From contig JACPIT010000009.1 of assembly GCA_016187945.1 (NCBI GenBank), positions 1 to 64,000 on the forward strand: DNA of 64,000 nucleotides, read 5' to 3'. Under the pieces are notes generated by a model. The model was not told the DNA's origin. It searched no databases and worked only from the letters and a program-made list of their open reading frames with translations. The DNA is from Opitutia bacterium. Lineage in GTDB: Bacteria; Verrucomicrobiota; Verrucomicrobiia; Opitutales; Opitutaceae. This document shows, piece by piece, positions 29,172 to 37,949 of this stretch. How positions within the stretch are numbered: the stretch's first letter is position 1; each line of letters begins with the position of its first letter. The position numbers and the translations under genes are program-made.

Positions 29172-29911
29172 CCCAGCAGCAATTTCACCGTCGCCGTCGC
29201 CGTCAGTCCGAGCGCCGCGATCTCGAACGCCCGCTGATTCACCCGACCCGCGACCACGCGGCCGATCAGCGCGCCCGCGATCACTGCCGGCGCCAGCCAC
29301 GCGTTCACGGCGAGACTCGATGCGTTGATCAAGCCGAGCTGCACCATGAACGGCACCTTGAACAGATTCACCGCCATGAAAAACACCGCGCTCGTGCCGA
29401 GGAACTCGAGCTTCGGCAGCCGCATCGCGAGCAGGTAGAGCATCATCACCGGCCCGGCGGCATTCGCCACCTGCGTGGCAAAACCCGCAAAGACACCCGC
29501 CAGCAGCCCGAACCACAAGGGCGCGTGACTCGCCGCTTCCGCACTCTCGGGCCGCGCCTTCCGCAGCACGTGCACCGCGAGCATGATCGCCAGCAACGCT
29601 CCGATCAACCGCGTCGTCTGCCGATCGTCCGCCACTTTCAGCGCCAGCCAGCCGAGCACCACCCCGCCGATCGTCGGCAGCAGCAACCGCCACAAATGCG
29701 ACCACTGCGCGTGCGCGCGATAGCTCAGCACCGCGAAGACGTCGCCCACGATCAACAGCGGCAGCACGACGCCCGTCGCCTGGCGCGCCGGCATCACGTT
29801 CGCGAACACCGCCACGAACAGAATCCCGAGCCCGGGAATGCCGGTCTTCGAAAAACCCGCCGTGAACGCGCCGAGCGCGAGCAGCAGCCATTGCCAGAGT
29901 TCGAATTTCAT
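29168..29911 (-). CDS. TauE/SafE-family membrane exporter
   Basis: A 247-residue protein with about eight membrane helices in two related halves. GAFTAGFSKTGIPGLGIL in the first half and GVFAGFATQVANAAGPVMML in the second are the family's paired motifs. Members export sulfite, sulfoacetate or other organosulfur anions, though many are unassigned. It starts at ATG 29911 (MKFELWQWLL). Its stop TAG lies in the foot of the REPIN-like element. A 35-base inverted repeat spans the gap to recF. Confidence 0.88.
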   Translation of the reverse strand: MKFELWQWLLLALGAFTAGFSKTGIPGLGILFVAVFANVMPARQATGVVLPLLIVGDVFAVLSYRAHAQWSHLWRLLLPTIGGVVLGWLALKVADDRQTTRLIGALLAIMLAVHVLRKARPESAEAASHAPLWFGLLAGVFAGFATQVANAAGPVMMLYLLAMRLPKLEFLGTSAVFFMAVNLFKVPFMVQLGLINASSLAVNAWLAPAVIAGALIGRVVAGRVNQRAFEIAALGLTATATVKLLLG

Positions 29912-29943
29912 GAGCGATGCGACGCGGCGCCCGCGCCCGCGCT

Positions 29944-30073
29944 GAAGCTCCAAGCTCCAAACCCCCAGCTCCAGAGAAACTCCAAACACCCGATGGTCAT
30001 GGCGCGTTCGTCTCGTTCGGTGTTTCGACGGATTGGTGCTTCTCTGGAGCTTGGAGGTTGGAGCTTGGAGCTT
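29944..30073. repeat. Long inverted repeat overlapping the recF 3' end
   Basis: Arms of 35 bases (29944-29978 and 30039-30073), built from GAGCTTGGAG words, pair at 32 of 35 positions. The right arm lies inside recF and codes for part of its tail (SSNLQAPEKHQ). Confidence 0.8.
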
Positions 30074-31154
30074 CGTTTTCGTCCGCCGCAATGCGTCCGT
30101 CGCGCACCGACACCACCTGCCACGCCCCCGCCTCCGCATCGGGCAGCGCCGTGCCGGTCGCGACGACTTGCGGCTGACCGTCGAGCGACGCCCAGAATTT
30201 GCGCCGCCGCTCCGGATCGAGTTCGCCGAGCACGTCGTCGCACAACAGCACCGGCTCGATCGCGCTGTGCCGCTTGAAATACGCCGCCTGCGCCAGCCGC
30301 AGCGCGATCACGAGGCAACGCTGCTGGCCCTCGGACGCGAAATTTTTCGCCGGACGCCCGCGCAGGAGAAATTCCAGGTCGTCGCGGTGCGGGCCGCGCT
30401 CGGTCGATTTCAGCAGTGTGTCGCGCGGCCGGCATTTCGCGAGCTGAGCCACGAACTCGTCCACCGTGGCGGCCGCCGTGTCAGGCGCGTAGACGAGCGC
30501 CGCCGACTCGCCCTCGGGAACGAGCCGTGCGTGTGCGACGCGGAAGCGTTCGCTCAACTCCGTCACACCCGCCGCGCGCGCCGCCACGAGTTTCACCGCG
30601 TGGATGGCGGCCTCGCGTTCGAACGCCGTCATCTGCGCGGCATCTCGCCCGCCGTGTTTGAGCAAAATATTCCGCTCCGCGACGGCGCGCGTGTAGCCTT
30701 GCAGCGCCGCCAAGTATGCGCCGTCCATCGCCGCCAAGGTCAGATCGAGCCAGCGGCGACGCACCGACGGGGAGCCGCGCAGCAGTTGGTTATCCTGCGA
30801 GGAGAAGACGACCGTCGGGAACTTGCCGATGAAATCGGCCAGCCGCGTGACCTTGCCCTGCTCCCACTCGACCGTGCGGCCATCGGCGCCGAGCGTGATC
30901 GCCAGCTTCGATTCGCCGAACTGCTCGTGCTCGATCGTGAAGCCGAGGCCCGCTTGCGCCTGCCCGAGCGCCACCAGCGCGCGCGGCTCTGCGCCGCGGA
31001 AGGAGCGCAGCGCCGTCACGTAGCCGAGCGCTTCCAGAAAATTCGTTTTCCCCTGCCCGTTCGCGCCGACCAGAAACGTGTGCCGCCCCGCCAGCCGCAC
31101 GGAGACGAGCGGCAGGTTGCGGAAATTCTGGAGCGTGACTTGGGCGAAACGCAC
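29997..31154 (-). CDS. recF: DNA replication and repair protein RecF
   Basis: An SMC-like ATPase that helps load RecA at gaps through RecOR. The 385-residue protein has Walker A FLVGANGQGKTNFLEAL near the N-terminus, the signature region KNFASEGQQRCLVIALRL, and Walker B PVLLCDDVLGELDPERR. It starts most likely at GTG 31154 (VRFAQVTLQNFRN), since the family begins at this strand. The open frame further upstream runs antisense through gmhA and is not protein-like. The last 25 residues (EAPSSNLQAPEKHQSVETPN...) are low-complexity and come from the inverted repeat. It is not next to dnaA/dnaN here. A short repeat-rich gap (31155-31277) separates it from gmhA. Confidence 0.93.
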   Translation of the reverse strand: MRFAQVTLQNFRNLPLVSVRLAGRHTFLVGANGQGKTNFLEALGYVTALRSFRGAEPRALVALGQAQAGLGFTIEHEQFGESKLAITLGADGRTVEWEQGKVTRLADFIGKFPTVVFSSQDNQLLRGSPSVRRRWLDLTLAAMDGAYLAALQGYTRAVAERNILLKHGGRDAAQMTAFEREAAIHAVKLVAARAAGVTELSERFRVAHARLVPEGESAALVYAPDTAAATVDEFVAQLAKCRPRDTLLKSTERGPHRDDLEFLLRGRPAKNFASEGQQRCLVIALRLAQAAYFKRHSAIEPVLLCDDVLGELDPERRRKFWASLDGQPQVVATGTALPDAEAGAWQVVSVRDGRIAADENEAPSSNLQAPEKHQSVETPNETNAP

Positions 31155-31215
31155 GACGGAGGACGAAAGATGGAAGACTGAGGACAGAGGACGGAGGACA
31201 GAAGACAATCCAATC
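31155..31215. repeat. GAGGACGGAGGAC-type simple repeat
   Basis: The recF-gmhA gap contains a purine-rich run in which GGAGGAC, GAGGACAGAGGAC and GAAGAC words repeat irregularly. It is a degenerate simple-sequence tract. Confidence 0.5.
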
Positions 31216-31277
31216 CTCGCCGCGCGCCTCCGCAGTTTTGCCTTTGCCGTCGATGGCGCCTCTGCAAAAGTTCCCCC

Positions 31278-31835
31278 ATGAATTTCGAGGCCTCGCAACA
31301 GACGACCATCGCCGCCCTCCAGGGACTCACCACGCAACGCGTGCAGATCGACCTCGCCGGAGATATCATCCTCCGCGCGCTGCAAGGCGGGAAAAAAATC
31401 ATCGCCTGCGGCAACGGCGGCAGCGCGGCCGAGGCCCAGCATCTCACGACCGAACTCGTCGGTCGCTTTTTCAAAAACCGTCGCTCGCTCCCCGCCGTCG
31501 CGCTCTCCGCCGACGGCACACTCGTGACCTGCATCGGCAACGACTACGGCTACGATCACGTCTTCGCGCGCCAGATCGAGGGCCTCGCGCAGCCGGGCGA
31601 CGTGGTCGTCGTCCTGACGTCGAGCGGCAACTCCAGGAACATCCTCCTCGCGCTCGACGCCGCGAAGAAGCTCGGCCTCGACACGGTCGCGCTCCTCGGC
31701 CGCGGGGGCGGCAAGGCGAAGGGCCTCGCGACCGCCGAGATCGTCGTCCCCGGCGACAGCGGCGCCGCCGCGCAGGAATGCCACCTTTTCCTCATTCACC
31801 ACTTCTGCGAACGGGTGGATGCGGCGTTCAACTAA
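31278..31835 (+). CDS. gmhA: Phosphoheptose isomerase
   Basis: Converts sedoheptulose 7-phosphate to D-glycero-D-manno-heptose 7-phosphate, the first step to ADP-heptose for lipopolysaccharide core. At 185 residues it has normal length. The sugar isomerase fold shows IIACGNGGSAAEAQHLTTEL, LTSSGNSRNILLALDAA, and a histidine near the C-terminus in ECHLFLIHHFCE as a metal/active-site ligand. It starts at ATG 31278. The divergent recF start lies 124 bases away. The other heptose genes are not in the window. It suggests a Gram-negative envelope. Confidence 0.95.
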   Translation: MNFEASQQTTIAALQGLTTQRVQIDLAGDIILRALQGGKKIIACGNGGSAAEAQHLTTELVGRFFKNRRSLPAVALSADGTLVTCIGNDYGYDHVFARQIEGLAQPGDVVVVLTSSGNSRNILLALDAAKKLGLDTVALLGRGGGKAKGLATAEIVVPGDSGAAAQECHLFLIHHFCERVDAAFN

Positions 31836-31885
31836 ACCGCCGCGCGGCCGGGCCAGCCTCGCGGCGATTTCCCCCAGAAAATCGA

Positions 31886-33763
31886 ATGCGACACAAACTC
31901 ACCGCCCTGATCGGCGGGTGCTTGGCCTTGGCCTGCGCCGCCGCGACTCCTCCGCCCGCGGAGCCTATCCCGCTCGCGACGCTCTTCGCTCCCGCCCAAT
32001 ATCGCCTGCCGCGACTCGCGCCGGACGGCCATTCCTACAGCCTCGTGATCGCGCATGGCGCGGAAGAAGCACTCTCCACGATCGACCTGAAGGCCGGCAA
32101 AGCCACTCCGGTCTTCCGGACCGCCGGACACATCCAAAACTACTGGTGGAAGAACCAGGATCTGTTGCTGATTCTGCTCGAAGCGAACGACCGCTACAGC
32201 TTCGAGACGTTCAACCTGAAAACCCGCGAGACCAGCAAAACGAACTCGCTCAACGTCTCTGCGCTGCTGAATCCGTTGCCCGACGACCCCGAGAACGTCC
32301 TCTTCGGCCGCTTCACCAAGCAGGACTTCGATCCCATCCGCTACAATCTCCGCACCAGTCGCGCCATGACGATTCCGGTGAGCTCCGGTTTCGTGCAGCG
32401 CTGGTTCACCGACGCGCAGGGAAAACTCGTCGCAGGCTACGGTCGGCTGCACGAAAAGTGGTTCATGGTGCTCGCGCAGGGCGACGGCTGGCGCCGCGTC
32501 GAGTTGGGCGAGAAGAGCACGCCGGATTTTCGCCCCGTCATGGTCGCCGAGGACCAGCGCCGGTTGATCGGCTTCGACTTCGCCTCGGGCGACACGGTGA
32601 GCGTCGTCGCGTGGGATCCCGCCAACGACCGCAAGGAGCTCCTCATCGGTGCCGACATCATCGATCCCACTTTCCTTAGTGCCTGGGGCGACGACTGGAC
32701 GCGCATGCAATGCGTCGCCTACGAGACCGACCGGCCGCGCTTCCGCTATTTCAATCCCGAGGATCAAGCCACCGCCGACACGATCGACGCCGCGCTGCCC
32801 AACACGATCAACTACATCGCGAGCACCTCGCGCGACAAATCGCAACTGGTCATCTCGAGCACGAGCGACCGCGTGCCGGCGGCCTATTATCTTTTCGACG
32901 TCCAGGCGCAGAAACTCGCGAAACTCGGCTTCGCCAGCTCGAAGCTGCCGCCGACGCAGCTCGCCGCGAGCAACTATTTCGAGTTCGCCGCCCGCGACGG
33001 CTTGAAGCTCCGCGGACGCGTCACGCTGCCCCCCGCGACGAGCGCCCCGTCTCCGGCTGTGCTGCTCGCGAATCTCAACGAACGCACCCGCTTCGGGTTC
33101 TCTCCGCAAATCCAGGCGCTCGCCACCCGCGGCTACGCCGTCGTCGAGATCGACACCCGTGGCATCGAAGGCTACGGCGAGAAATTCTGGGCCGCCGGCC
33201 ATCGGGAAATCGGCGGCAAGATGGTCAACGATCTCCTCGACGGCATCGACTGGCTCGCCGCGAAAGGCGTCGTCGATCCCCAGCGGGTCGCGATCTCCGC
33301 CTACGGGTTCAACGGCCTCGTCGCGCTTCAGGCGGCTACGAAACATCCGGATCGCTTCGCGGCTTGGGTGAATTTCTGGCTGCCGTCCAAACTCACCTAC
33401 ATCGACTACATGGCTTTCGTCTGCGGCCGCCTCTCGAAGGACGAGGTTGCGTCCCGCTACGGCGGCGAAGTCGCGATGCGGCGCTACATCGACACCCTAG
33501 AACCGCTGGAGTCCCTGCCGAAACTCCGCGTGCCGTCGTTTCATTTCTACGGTGCAGAGCGCGACAGCAAACTCAGCACCGAGGCGATCGAGGTGAAGCG
33601 CGTCGTCCAAAAAACCGGCGCGCCCAGCGTTTTTCTGGAGGGCAAGCATCAGGCCAGCTTCACGGCTTTCTGGGAAAACCGGAGCCCCGACTCGTCCACC
33701 GAATGGCAACGCATCTTCAGCGAACTGCTTCCCTTCCTCGACCGCCGCGTCGCTCGCAAATGA
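31886..33763 (+). CDS. Secreted S9-peptidase-like protein, nucleophile apparently lost
   Basis: A 625-residue protein with a signal peptide (MRHKLTALIGGCLALACAAA; the Cys could also make it a lipoprotein). A beta-propeller-like N-terminal region (PRLAPDGHSYSLVI...) is followed by an alpha/beta hydrolase domain (about 370-625) of the prolyl oligopeptidase/DAP family (YAVVEIDTRGIEGYGEKFW). In active S9 enzymes the nucleophile sits in GxSxGG after VAI. Here the segment is RVAISAYGFNGLVAL, with Gly where Ser is expected. Near the C-terminus LEGKHQASF keeps a His. So it may be a pseudo-enzyme, or use a shifted Ser. It overlaps the next gene by ATGA. Confidence 0.85.
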   Translation: MRHKLTALIGGCLALACAAATPPPAEPIPLATLFAPAQYRLPRLAPDGHSYSLVIAHGAEEALSTIDLKAGKATPVFRTAGHIQNYWWKNQDLLLILLEANDRYSFETFNLKTRETSKTNSLNVSALLNPLPDDPENVLFGRFTKQDFDPIRYNLRTSRAMTIPVSSGFVQRWFTDAQGKLVAGYGRLHEKWFMVLAQGDGWRRVELGEKSTPDFRPVMVAEDQRRLIGFDFASGDTVSVVAWDPANDRKELLIGADIIDPTFLSAWGDDWTRMQCVAYETDRPRFRYFNPEDQATADTIDAALPNTINYIASTSRDKSQLVISSTSDRVPAAYYLFDVQAQKLAKLGFASSKLPPTQLAASNYFEFAARDGLKLRGRVTLPPATSAPSPAVLLANLNERTRFGFSPQIQALATRGYAVVEIDTRGIEGYGEKFWAAGHREIGGKMVNDLLDGIDWLAAKGVVDPQRVAISAYGFNGLVALQAATKHPDRFAAWVNFWLPSKLTYIDYMAFVCGRLSKDEVASRYGGEVAMRRYIDTLEPLESLPKLRVPSFHFYGAERDSKLSTEAIEVKRVVQKTGAPSVFLEGKHQASFTAFWENRSPDSSTEWQRIFSELLPFLDRRVARK

Positions 33764-35694
33764 AACCACGCCTCACCGTCCTCCGCCACTCGTTCTTCGC
33801 TTGCGGCGCGCTCGCGGTCGCCGCATCGGCGCTCGCCGCGGACCTCGAACCCGTCGCACCCGACGCCGCCCGATTTTTCGCCGCGCCGATCTTCGATTCG
33901 CCCGCGCTCTCGCCCGACGGCACGAACGTCGGCTTCATCGGCCAGCTCGAAGGGCATCGCAAGCTCTTCCGCTTCGACCTCGCGAAAGGCGCCGTGCACG
34001 GCGTCTACGACCCGGGCAAGGGCGAAGTCTTTCGCTTCTGGTGGCGCGGCAACGACCAAGTGCTCCTCGCCGGCCACGGCAGCGACGGCTATGTCTACCT
34101 CCTGCAGAATATCGCCACCGGAAAAACGCGGACGATCCGCAGCCTCGACTATCTGCATCCCAGTCGGATCAGCACGCTGCCCGGCGATCCGAACCACGTG
34201 GTCGCGATCCGCTACGACGGGATGACGCGTTCTTATTTCGTCAGCCGCGTCGACCTCGCGACCGATCGCGCCGAAACGCTCGATCCCCGGGTGGACGACC
34301 TCGATCACGTCGTGGTTTCCCACCACGGCGAGGTGATCGCCAAAACCGATTTCAAGGACAAGGAATGGACCGTCTACTGGCGCGCCGACGGCAAAGCCGC
34401 ATGGCAGAGCGAAAAAGGCCCGGGGCCACAGCCCCAGTATTGGCCGGTGGGCTATCATGCACAAAGCGGCCAGCTACTCGTCCTCGCCCGCGACCAAGGC
34501 GACACCACGGCCCTGATGACCCTCGACGCCTCCACCGGGAAACGCACGCTCCTCGCCCAAAACCCGACCCGCGACGTCAGCCTCTTGTTCAGTTCCGGGG
34601 GCAACTCGGTCCGCACCGGGTTCGCGTTTTTTCATCCCGGCGAGCCGGACGAAGCCTACTTCTCCGCATTGCACCGCGATCTCGCTGCCAAGATCGCCCG
34701 CTCCATTCCCGAGAAATACCGACGCATCGTCAGCAGTTCCGACGACGGCCAGCGCCACGTGATCAGCGCGTTCAACCCCGCCCAGCCCGCGCGTTTCTAT
34801 CTGCTCGACCTCAGCGCCGGCAGATTATCGTCCCTCGGCACCCAATACGCACCCGACGCCGTTCCGGCGATCGGCGAGACGCGCTATTTTCAGTTCGCCA
34901 CTCGCGATGGCGTCGCGGAAACCGGCTTCGTCGTCCTGCCCGACTCGCAGCGTTTTGCCGCCCCGCATCCCGCCGTGCTCCTGCCGCTCGAAAGCGTCGG
35001 CGAACTCGCAACCGAAGGCGACACATACGACCGCCTCGCTCAATTTCTCGCCCACCGCGGTTTCGCGGTCGTCCGCCTGCTCGTGCGCGGCAGCAGCGGA
35101 TTCGGCCGGAGATTCGAGCGCGACGGCTCCTTCCGCTCTTCCGATGTCATGCTCAGCGACTACGAAGACGGCTTCGCCTACCTCGCAAGCGAAACGCTCA
35201 TCGACCGCCAGCGCGTCGGCTTGCTCGGATCGTGGACCGGCGCCTTGGTCGGCCTGCACGTCGCGACGAAAACCGATCTCTTCCGCGCGCTCGTGCTGCG
35301 CGACGTGCTGTTCGAACCGTCTACCGGCTTGGTGTTGGGTATGCTCAGCACCGAGGGTGGCACGCTATCGCGAATGATCAACCAGGCCGGCGGCGAGCAA
35401 TCGTCCGCGGAGCTCGTCCGCGCGCTGCGGCCCGGCAATAACGTCCGCGACCTCCATTGCCCCACGCTGATCGTCTACTCCTACATCTCCGGCGCATCGA
35501 ACAGCGCCAACCAAGTGCGCCGCCTTTTCGTCAGCAACGACAAGCCGCACGAGTGGTTCGTGCAAACGATGAAAACCTCGGGGCCGCTCGGACTCGAAGA
35601 GCCGGAGGCGGTCTTCGCCACGCGTGCCGCCGAGTTTCTCGAACGCCAGCTCAGGCCGCAACCGCGCGCCGCCGCGACTCCCGCGACGCACTGA
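33760..35694 (+). CDS. Second secreted S9-peptidase-like protein, degenerate nucleophile site
   Basis: A 644-residue relative of the preceding protein, with signal peptide ending SALAADLEPV. The propeller part (SPALSPDGTNVGFIGQLEGH) and hydrolase part (RGFAVVRLLVRGSSGFGRRF) are recognisable. The expected GxSxGG reads RVGLLGSWTGALVGL, so Ser is displaced by one position and the second Gly is lost. Near the C-terminus DKPHEWFVQ keeps a His. It starts at ATG 33760, overlapping the previous stop. The two genes form a translationally coupled pair that probably works together in the periplasm; whether either cleaves peptides is doubtful. Confidence 0.83.
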   Translation: MKPRLTVLRHSFFACGALAVAASALAADLEPVAPDAARFFAAPIFDSPALSPDGTNVGFIGQLEGHRKLFRFDLAKGAVHGVYDPGKGEVFRFWWRGNDQVLLAGHGSDGYVYLLQNIATGKTRTIRSLDYLHPSRISTLPGDPNHVVAIRYDGMTRSYFVSRVDLATDRAETLDPRVDDLDHVVVSHHGEVIAKTDFKDKEWTVYWRADGKAAWQSEKGPGPQPQYWPVGYHAQSGQLLVLARDQGDTTALMTLDASTGKRTLLAQNPTRDVSLLFSSGGNSVRTGFAFFHPGEPDEAYFSALHRDLAAKIARSIPEKYRRIVSSSDDGQRHVISAFNPAQPARFYLLDLSAGRLSSLGTQYAPDAVPAIGETRYFQFATRDGVAETGFVVLPDSQRFAAPHPAVLLPLESVGELATEGDTYDRLAQFLAHRGFAVVRLLVRGSSGFGRRFERDGSFRSSDVMLSDYEDGFAYLASETLIDRQRVGLLGSWTGALVGLHVATKTDLFRALVLRDVLFEPSTGLVLGMLSTEGGTLSRMINQAGGEQSSAELVRALRPGNNVRDLHCPTLIVYSYISGASNSANQVRRLFVSNDKPHEWFVQTMKTSGPLGLEEPEAVFATRAAEFLERQLRPQPRAAATPATH

Positions 35695-35700
35695 CGCGCC

Positions 35701-35940
35701 TCACGTCGGCGTCACCAACGCCTCCGTGGGCCGCACTTTCGGCTCGCGCTCGTCGTCGGTCGGCGCCGTCGCGCGGATGTGGCGGGTGCGGTGTTTCACC
35801 AGTTCCTGGGCGGTAAGCCAGTGATCGAGTTCGCGGCCGGCCGGGCAGCCTTCTTGTTGCCAGAGCAGGTAGGCTTCGCGGCGAATTTCCTCCGTCGGGT
35901 CGCCACGTTGCCGGGTTTCACGGTGTTCGCGGGTTTTCAT
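35701..35940 (-). CDS. DUF2934-type small protein
   Basis: A 79-residue soluble protein. IRREAYLLWQQEGCPAGREL followed by DHWLTAQE is the core of DUF2934, a short helical domain common in several Gram-negative phyla and of unknown function. It starts at ATG 35940 with AGGAGG ahead. It is convergent with the S9-like pair, with six bases between stops. Confidence 0.85.
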   Translation of the reverse strand: MKTREHRETRQRGDPTEEIRREAYLLWQQEGCPAGRELDHWLTAQELVKHRTRHIRATAPTDDEREPKVRPTEALVTPT

Positions 35941-36063
35941 GACGCCTCCTTGGTTAGGCGCGTAAGGTAGCACAGTCGCCCGCCGCACGCTCCTCATTTT
36001 CTGTCTCTTTTCTTCCGCCGCGGGCGCCCCGAACGCCGGCCCGGGAGCTTTCCGGTGTCCGCT

Positions 36064-37200
36064 TCAACGGCCGCGGGAGGCGGCATCGGCGGCCACCAGC
36101 GTCTGGAAATTCACGTCGGCGCCGAGCACGCCGACACAGCGGCCGTCGCCGCCGAGGATTTGCGCGGATGCCGTAAAACAGAACTCGCCCGTCGCCGCGG
36201 AGCGGTAGATGTCGCTCAACGCCACGCGCGTCGCCTCCGCCCGCGCGTCACGGAACCACGGTCGCTCGCGCCAATCGCGACCGAGGGCCGACGGATCGAC
36301 CGCCACCTCGTCGCCACGGCGCGCCAGGTTCGCCGTGATCTGACGACCGGCCGCGTCGGTGACGTAGAGCAGTTCGAAGCTCGGGCGCGCCGCCAGCCAG
36401 CGGACGAGTTTCGCCTCGAGTTCGGCGCGCTGGCCGACGACGGAGACGAGTTCGGGCAGAAGTCCGCGCACCGCCTGCGCCGCCCGCTCGTGCGCCGCCA
36501 GCCGGAACGTCCCCACCGCCACCAGCAGGCGCTCGGTCAAATCGTTGGCCTGGCCGCCAAGCGAGTGCAGCGCCTCGGCGCCGTCGCGTTGCTCGCGCGC
36601 GGTCGTGGCCATGGCCTGCACGCGCGTGTTGACCGATTGCACGGTGACGGCCGACGCCGCACGGTCCGCGCCGACGACGGACGCGGCCACCTCGCGCACG
36701 GCGCCGTCGATCGCACCCACGCGCTCTTCGATCGCGCCGGTCGAGTGGCGCGTCGCGTCGGCGAGTTGCTGGACTTCGCGCGCCACGACGTTGAAGGCGC
36801 GCCCCTGCTCGCCGGCGCGCGCCGCCTCGATGCTGGCGTTCAGCGCGAGGATGCGCGTCTGGTCCGCGATGCGCGCGATCTCGCTCGCGACCGAGTGGAC
36901 GTTGTCCGACGACTCCTGCAAGCGCGCCACGATCGCCGTGAGGCTGGCCGCGAGTTGCGCGGTCGCATCGGCGATCTGACCGGCGTGGCGCGCCTGGGTG
37001 TCGGCCTGCGTCTGCATGCCGGCGGCCAGGCGAGCGAGGCGCGGGCCGAGCGTCGCGAGTTGGACGGCGGTCGCGGCGATGTGCTCGATCTGCGCCAGCG
37101 ACGCCGTGCCGCGTTCGGCTCGCGGCGTCACAATGCCGGCGGCGCGGGGCGCGCGAGAGGGAAACGAGGGGAGCTGGGAAGTCGGCATGCCGCCGCGCAT
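36064..37200 (-). CDS. Soluble methyl-accepting chemotaxis protein with C-terminal Cache-like domain
   Basis: A 378-residue protein without signal peptide or membrane segment. Residues 40-225 are a helical MCP signalling domain; the hairpin tip is recognisable as EIARIADQTRILALNASIEA followed by ARAGEQGRAFNVVAREVQQL. Residues 265-375 resemble a Cache/PDC sensor: LLYVTDAAGRQITAN, GRDWRERPWF, YRSAATGEFCFTAS and CVGVLGADVNFQTLV. Cache domains are normally outside the cell and N-terminal, so this cytosolic, C-terminal placement is unusual. It would signal to CheA/CheW, which are not in the window. ATG 37188 is an alternative start. Confidence 0.85.
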   Translation of the reverse strand: MRGGMPTSQLPSFPSRAPRAAGIVTPRAERGTASLAQIEHIAATAVQLATLGPRLARLAAGMQTQADTQARHAGQIADATAQLAASLTAIVARLQESSDNVHSVASEIARIADQTRILALNASIEAARAGEQGRAFNVVAREVQQLADATRHSTGAIEERVGAIDGAVREVAASVVGADRAASAVTVQSVNTRVQAMATTAREQRDGAEALHSLGGQANDLTERLLVAVGTFRLAAHERAAQAVRGLLPELVSVVGQRAELEAKLVRWLAARPSFELLYVTDAAGRQITANLARRGDEVAVDPSALGRDWRERPWFRDARAEATRVALSDIYRSAATGEFCFTASAQILGGDGRCVGVLGADVNFQTLVAADAASRGR

Positions 37201-37332
37201 CTAGCAGGCCGCATGCACGCGGCCCGTGCGACCGGCGTTTATGCCGCAGGCGAGCTGCGTGGATGCGCCCGCGGCGCCGGCTGCTTTTTGGTTCTTGCGA
37301 GCGGCGGGCCGGCGGGACTTCTTGGCCGTTCC

Positions 37333-37857
37333 ATGAGCAACGAGAACGCCTCCACCAACGAAGTCGCCGTCATCAAGACCAGCTACGGCGAAATGACCAT
37401 TGCCTTCTGGCCCGATGTCGCGCCGAAGACGGTCGAGAATTTCAAGAAACTCGCGCGCGCCGGCTTCTACGACGGCACCGCGTTCCACCGCATCATCAAA
37501 GGCTTCATGATCCAGGGCGGCTGCCCGAACACGAAGGCCGGCGAGACCGGCATGCCCGGCACGGGCGGCCCCGGCTGGAAGGTGAAGGCCGAGTTCAACG
37601 CCAAGCCGCACGTCCGCGGCGTCATCTCGATGGCCCGCTCCGCGCACCCGGACAGCGCCGGCTCGCAATTTTTCCTCGTGCACGGCGACGCGCGTTTCCT
37701 CGACCGCCAATACACCGCGTTCGGCCAGCTCGTGAAGGGCGACGAAGTCCTCGAGCAAATCGCCAGCGTCCCGGTGAAGTCCGGCGGCGGCGGCGAAAAG
37801 AGCACGCCCATCGACCGCGTCGCCGTCGAGAGCGTGAAGATCGTGGCACAGGCGTAA
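37333..37857 (+). CDS. Cyclophilin-type peptidylprolyl isomerase
   Basis: A 174-residue cytosolic proline isomerase that speeds protein folding. Conserved catalytic and binding segments are present: FYDGTAFHRIIKGFMIQGGC (Arg of the active site), SMARSAHPDSAGSQFFLVHG, and TAFGQLVKGDEVLEQIA. It starts at ATG 37333 (MSNENASTNEV) after a non-conserved open stretch. No signal peptide. A clear terminator follows at 37912-37937. Confidence 0.94.
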   Translation: MSNENASTNEVAVIKTSYGEMTIAFWPDVAPKTVENFKKLARAGFYDGTAFHRIIKGFMIQGGCPNTKAGETGMPGTGGPGWKVKAEFNAKPHVRGVISMARSAHPDSAGSQFFLVHGDARFLDRQYTAFGQLVKGDEVLEQIASVPVKSGGGGEKSTPIDRVAVESVKIVAQA

Positions 37858-37911
37858 GGCGCGCCTGGGGCAGTCGTAAGGCAGCTCCGCGATCCCAAAA
37901 ATTCCGCACGC

Positions 37912-37937
37912 AAGGCCGGCCCAGCGCCGGCCTTTTT
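37912..37937 (+). terminator. Rho-independent terminator of the cyclophilin gene
   Basis: AAGGCCGGC-CCAGC-GCCGGCCTT followed by a T-run. Confidence 0.88.
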
Positions 37938-37949
37938 GCTGCCTTCGAT

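Noticed and set aside
29997-31802. A RecF of about 600 residues starting at 31802
   Set aside because: The extra 216 residues run antisense through gmhA and read as random charged sequence. RecF normally begins at the strand found at GTG 31154.
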